Of a DNA stretch of 64,000 nt, positions 61,380 to 64,000 are shown in pieces; position 1 is the stretch's first letter, and each line of letters opens with the position of its first letter. The translations under genes were made by a program, and so were the position numbers. The DNA comes from Tetranychus cinnabarinus. Lineage: Eukaryota > Arthropoda > Arachnida > Trombidiformes > Tetranychidae. The stretch is from positions 10,602,001 to 10,666,000 of the forward strand of contig WHVY01000003.1 of NCBI GenBank assembly GCA_022266195.1, read 5' to 3'. The notes under the pieces are model-generated. The model had not been told where the DNA came from and searched no databases. It saw only the letters and a program-made list of their open reading frames with translations.

Positions 61380-64000
61380 TCATACGATGTTACAATTTAC
61401 TATGAACTTAATTATCCAATCAATGACGCTTTCTTCTTCTCCTGTTGTTTCAGATTGTGTGGTCCTCATTTGTGGTAACGAACTGGTCTTCGCAACATTG
61501 GGAGCTACTTCAACAGAGGGTTTTCGCTTAGGTTCAAAAAGTTGTGAAGCTGATTTAATTCGTTTAATGGTTGGAACTGGTTTCTCTTGAGTCTTTGCTG
61601 GTAATGCTTTTGCTGGTAAAGCTGTTGCTGAATCAGTTCTTTCAGAACCAATTGACGACTTAGACTTTGACCGGGATGGTGCTTTTTCAGCTGCAAATAA
61701 TGGTTTTGGTTGGTCTTTGATTGGTGCCATTGAAGCGATTTTAGGTGAACCGAGTGTTAATGATTGGGTTCTCGTTGGTACCACTGGAGTGGTTGTCTTA
61801 ATCTTAGGCAATGATTTTGCTGCAGGTACCGGAGTTGTTTGAGGTGTTGACTTTGGCTGAGACGGAGTGGATGATTTCATTGATCCTAAAGAACTAGATT
61901 TTTCAGGAGTTAGAGCAGTCAACGATTTACCTGCTTGAGGTGCTAATTTAGGAGTTTTGCCTGTTAATGATTGAGTTCTAGTTGGTGTTACCAAATCAAT
62001 TGTCTTAATCGTTGGCAACGATTTCATTGCAGGTACCGGAGTTATTTGAGCTGGTGATGTTGACAGAGACGGAGTGGTAGATTTCATTGTTCCTAAAGAA
62101 CTAGATTTGTCAGGAGTTAGAGCTGTCTTTGATTTGGCTGCTGGAGTTGCTAATTTTGGAGATCTGCCTGTTATTGATTGAGATCTTGTTGGTGACACTG
62201 GAGCGGTTGTCTTAACTGTAGGCAATGATTTAACTGCTGCCATTGGAGTTGTTTTAGCTGGTAATTTTGGTAGAGACGGAGCTGATTTCATTGGCCCTAG
62301 CGAGCTAGATTTTTCAGGGGTTAGAGCTGTCTTTGATTTTGCTGCTGCCATCGGAGTTGTTTTAGCTGGTAATTTTGGTAGAGACGGAGTGGCTGATTTC
62401 ATTGGCCCTAACGAGCTAGATTTTTCAGGGGTTAGAGCTGTCTTTGATTTGGCTGCTGGAGTTGCTAATTTAGGAGTTGCAGCTGTTTTAGATTGAGTTT
62501 TCACAGGTGATAAGGAGCCAACTTTTTTAGGTTCAATAGACAACTTAGGTAGAGACGGAGTTGTTTTTTTAGAAGGAAATAATGATTTCGATTGAACTTT
62601 CGTTGGTGAAGCTGAGCCTATTTTAGGAGTACCGAGTGTTTTTGATGGAGTTTTCAAAGGTGATATCGAGCCAGTTTTTTTAGGAGCCAAAGACAATTTA
62701 GGCTGAGATGGAGTTGTTTTTTTAGGAGGAAACAATGATTTTGATTGAGTTTTCATTGGTGATTTCGACCCCATTCTTACAGGAGTTTGAGTTGAAGTTG
62801 TTTTGGATTGAGTTTTCAACGGTGACACTGAGCCTACTTTAGGTGTACCGAGTGTTTTTGATTGAGTTTTCAATGGTGACATCGAGCCAGTTTTTTTAGG
62901 AGGAAACAATGATTTTGATTGACTTTTCATTGGTGATTTCGAACCCATTCTTACAGGAGTTTGAGTTGAAGTTGTTTTGGATTGAGTTTTCAATGGTGAC
63001 GTCGAGCCTACTTTAGGTGTACCGAGTGTTTTTGATTGAGTTTTCAATGGTGACATCGAGCCAGCTTTTTTAGGAGCCAAAGACAATTTAGGTTGAGACG
63101 GAGTTGTTTTTTTGGGAACGAACGCTGATTTTGATTGACCTTTCATTGGTGACAATGAGCGAACCTTAGGTGTACCCAGTGTTTTAGACTGAGTTTTCAT
63201 TGGTGACATTGAGCGGACTTTAGGTGGACCCAGTGTTTTTGATTGAGTCTTCATTGGTGACAAGGAGCCAACTTTAGGAGTACCAACTGTTTTCAATTGA
63301 CTTTTCATTGGTGACAATGAGCGAACCTTAGGTGTACCCAGTGTTTTTGATTGGGTTTTCAAAGGCGACACTGAGCCTACTTTAGGTGTACCGAGTGTTT
63401 TCGATTGAGTCTTCAATGGTGATATCGAGCCAACCTTTTTAGCACCAATAGACAACTTAGGTAGAGACGGAGATGTTGCTTTGTTTGGAAATAATGATTT
63501 TGATTGATTTTTCAAAGGTGACAACGACCCAACTTTTTTAGCTCCAATAGACAATTTAGGTTGAGATGGAGATGTTGCTTTGCTAGGAAATGATTTTGAT
63601 TGAACTTTCTTTGGTGATATTGGGCTGATTTTAGGTGAACCGAGGTTTTTCGATTGACTTTTCAAAGGTGATAATGAGCCAACCTTTTTAGCACCAATAG
63701 ACAATTTAGGTAGAGACGGAGATGTTGCTTTGTTTGGAAATAAAGATTTTGATTGTGTTTTCAAAGGTGACAACGACCCAACTTTCTTAGCTCCAAGAGA
63801 CAATTGAGACTCAGTTGTTTTTTTAGCAGCAAATAATGATTTCGATTGAACTTTCTTTGGTGTTATTGGGCTGATTGATTTTGATGTTTTCAAGGGCGAT
63901 AACGACCCAACTTTTTTAGCTCCAAGAGACAATTTAGTTTGAGACTCAGTTGTTTTTTTAGCAGCAAATAATGATTTCGATTGGACTTTATTTGGTGTTA
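61380..64000 (-). CDS. Lys/Ser/Pro-rich tandem-repeat protein (partial, 5' end beyond window)
   Basis: An uninterrupted frame of at least 872 aa is open at the right edge; the first ATG is not in the window. Nearly the whole length is repeats. An 18-residue unit, TQSKTLGTPKVGSVSPLK, alternates with a longer unit carrying SLFPPKKTTPSQPKLSLAPKK. Most units contain SPLK or SPMK, a minimal S-P-x-K target for proline-directed kinases, and the protein is strongly basic. The last ~80 residues are less repetitive and end in a hydrophobic stretch (VIDWIIKFIVNCNIV). Such composition fits a cytoskeletal, chromatin or egg/cuticle structural protein, but I recognise no family. The 54-bp DNA repeats are prone to length change. 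Confidence 0.7.
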   Translation of the reverse strand, partial: TPNKVQSKSLFAAKKTTESQTKLSLGAKKVGSLSPLKTSKSISPITPKKVQSKSLFAAKKTTESQLSLGAKKVGSLSPLKTQSKSLFPNKATSPSLPKLSIGAKKVGSLSPLKSQSKNLGSPKISPISPKKVQSKSFPSKATSPSQPKLSIGAKKVGSLSPLKNQSKSLFPNKATSPSLPKLSIGAKKVGSISPLKTQSKTLGTPKVGSVSPLKTQSKTLGTPKVRSLSPMKSQLKTVGTPKVGSLSPMKTQSKTLGPPKVRSMSPMKTQSKTLGTPKVRSLSPMKGQSKSAFVPKKTTPSQPKLSLAPKKAGSMSPLKTQSKTLGTPKVGSTSPLKTQSKTTSTQTPVRMGSKSPMKSQSKSLFPPKKTGSMSPLKTQSKTLGTPKVGSVSPLKTQSKTTSTQTPVRMGSKSPMKTQSKSLFPPKKTTPSQPKLSLAPKKTGSISPLKTPSKTLGTPKIGSASPTKVQSKSLFPSKKTTPSLPKLSIEPKKVGSLSPVKTQSKTAATPKLATPAAKSKTALTPEKSSSLGPMKSATPSLPKLPAKTTPMAAAKSKTALTPEKSSSLGPMKSAPSLPKLPAKTTPMAAVKSLPTVKTTAPVSPTRSQSITGRSPKLATPAAKSKTALTPDKSSSLGTMKSTTPSLSTSPAQITPVPAMKSLPTIKTIDLVTPTRTQSLTGKTPKLAPQAGKSLTALTPEKSSSLGSMKSSTPSQPKSTPQTTPVPAAKSLPKIKTTTPVVPTRTQSLTLGSPKIASMAPIKDQPKPLFAAEKAPSRSKSKSSIGSERTDSATALPAKALPAKTQEKPVPTIKRIKSASQLFEPKRKPSVEVAPNVAKTSSLPQMRTTQSETTGEEESVIDWIIKFIVNCNIV

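Noticed and set aside
1..64000. tRNA, rRNA or CRISPR features
   Set aside because: No B-box-like GGTTCGAATCC with matching cloverleaf, no rRNA-like sequence and no regularly spaced short repeats were seen. CRISPR is not expected in this genome type.

Overview
The window is AT-rich animal nuclear DNA. Genes have short introns with standard GT-AG sites, one- to two-kilobase exons and long non-coding stretches. Two gene families point to an arthropod: a gustatory-receptor-like gene and a short MRP4-like ABCC transporter. A compact, AT-rich chelicerate, possibly a spider mite or other trombidiform mite, fits best. That assignment is inference, because no ribosomal or mitochondrial marker is present.

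Layout. The first two coding exons of a Pax3/7 gene lie at 1083-1399 on the minus strand and run off the left edge. About 10 kb without a credible gene follows. Next comes a tight plus-strand housekeeping block: NOP16 (11733-12460), TRMT1 (12876-14999) and CLASP (18680-23765). A small secreted-protein gene (23923-24294) and an intronless sphingomyelin-synthase gene (24862-26067) follow on the minus strand. An ABCC transporter (30305-34725, minus) sits between two direct repeats. The interval 34.7-50.6 kb is nearly gene-free but carries one palindromic element, a diverged relative of it, and a giant inverted repeat (46.7-50.4 kb). The inverted repeat ends just upstream of a gustatory-receptor-like gene (50630-52263, plus). 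TAK1/MAP3K7 (52980-55157, minus) and a DNAJB12/14-type chaperone (56810-58626, minus) come next. The last 4 kb hold a patchwork of duplicated fragments and a lysine/serine/proline repeat protein open at the right edge.

The most unusual aspect is gene patchwork. The promoter, 5' untranslated region and (in two copies) the first ~44 codons of the DNAJB12/14-type gene occur at 58.5-59.0 kb, again in front of the sphingomyelin-synthase ORF at 25.9-26.5 kb, and again in front of a fragment of the repeat-protein gene at 60.7-61.0 kb. That last copy is joined to a broken, intron-containing TAK1 fragment. Three unrelated ORFs therefore appear to have received the same 5' module by segmental duplication. 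The exon models were joined by hand from splice sites and reading phase, and every phase was checked by exon length. Similarity statements are by eye.
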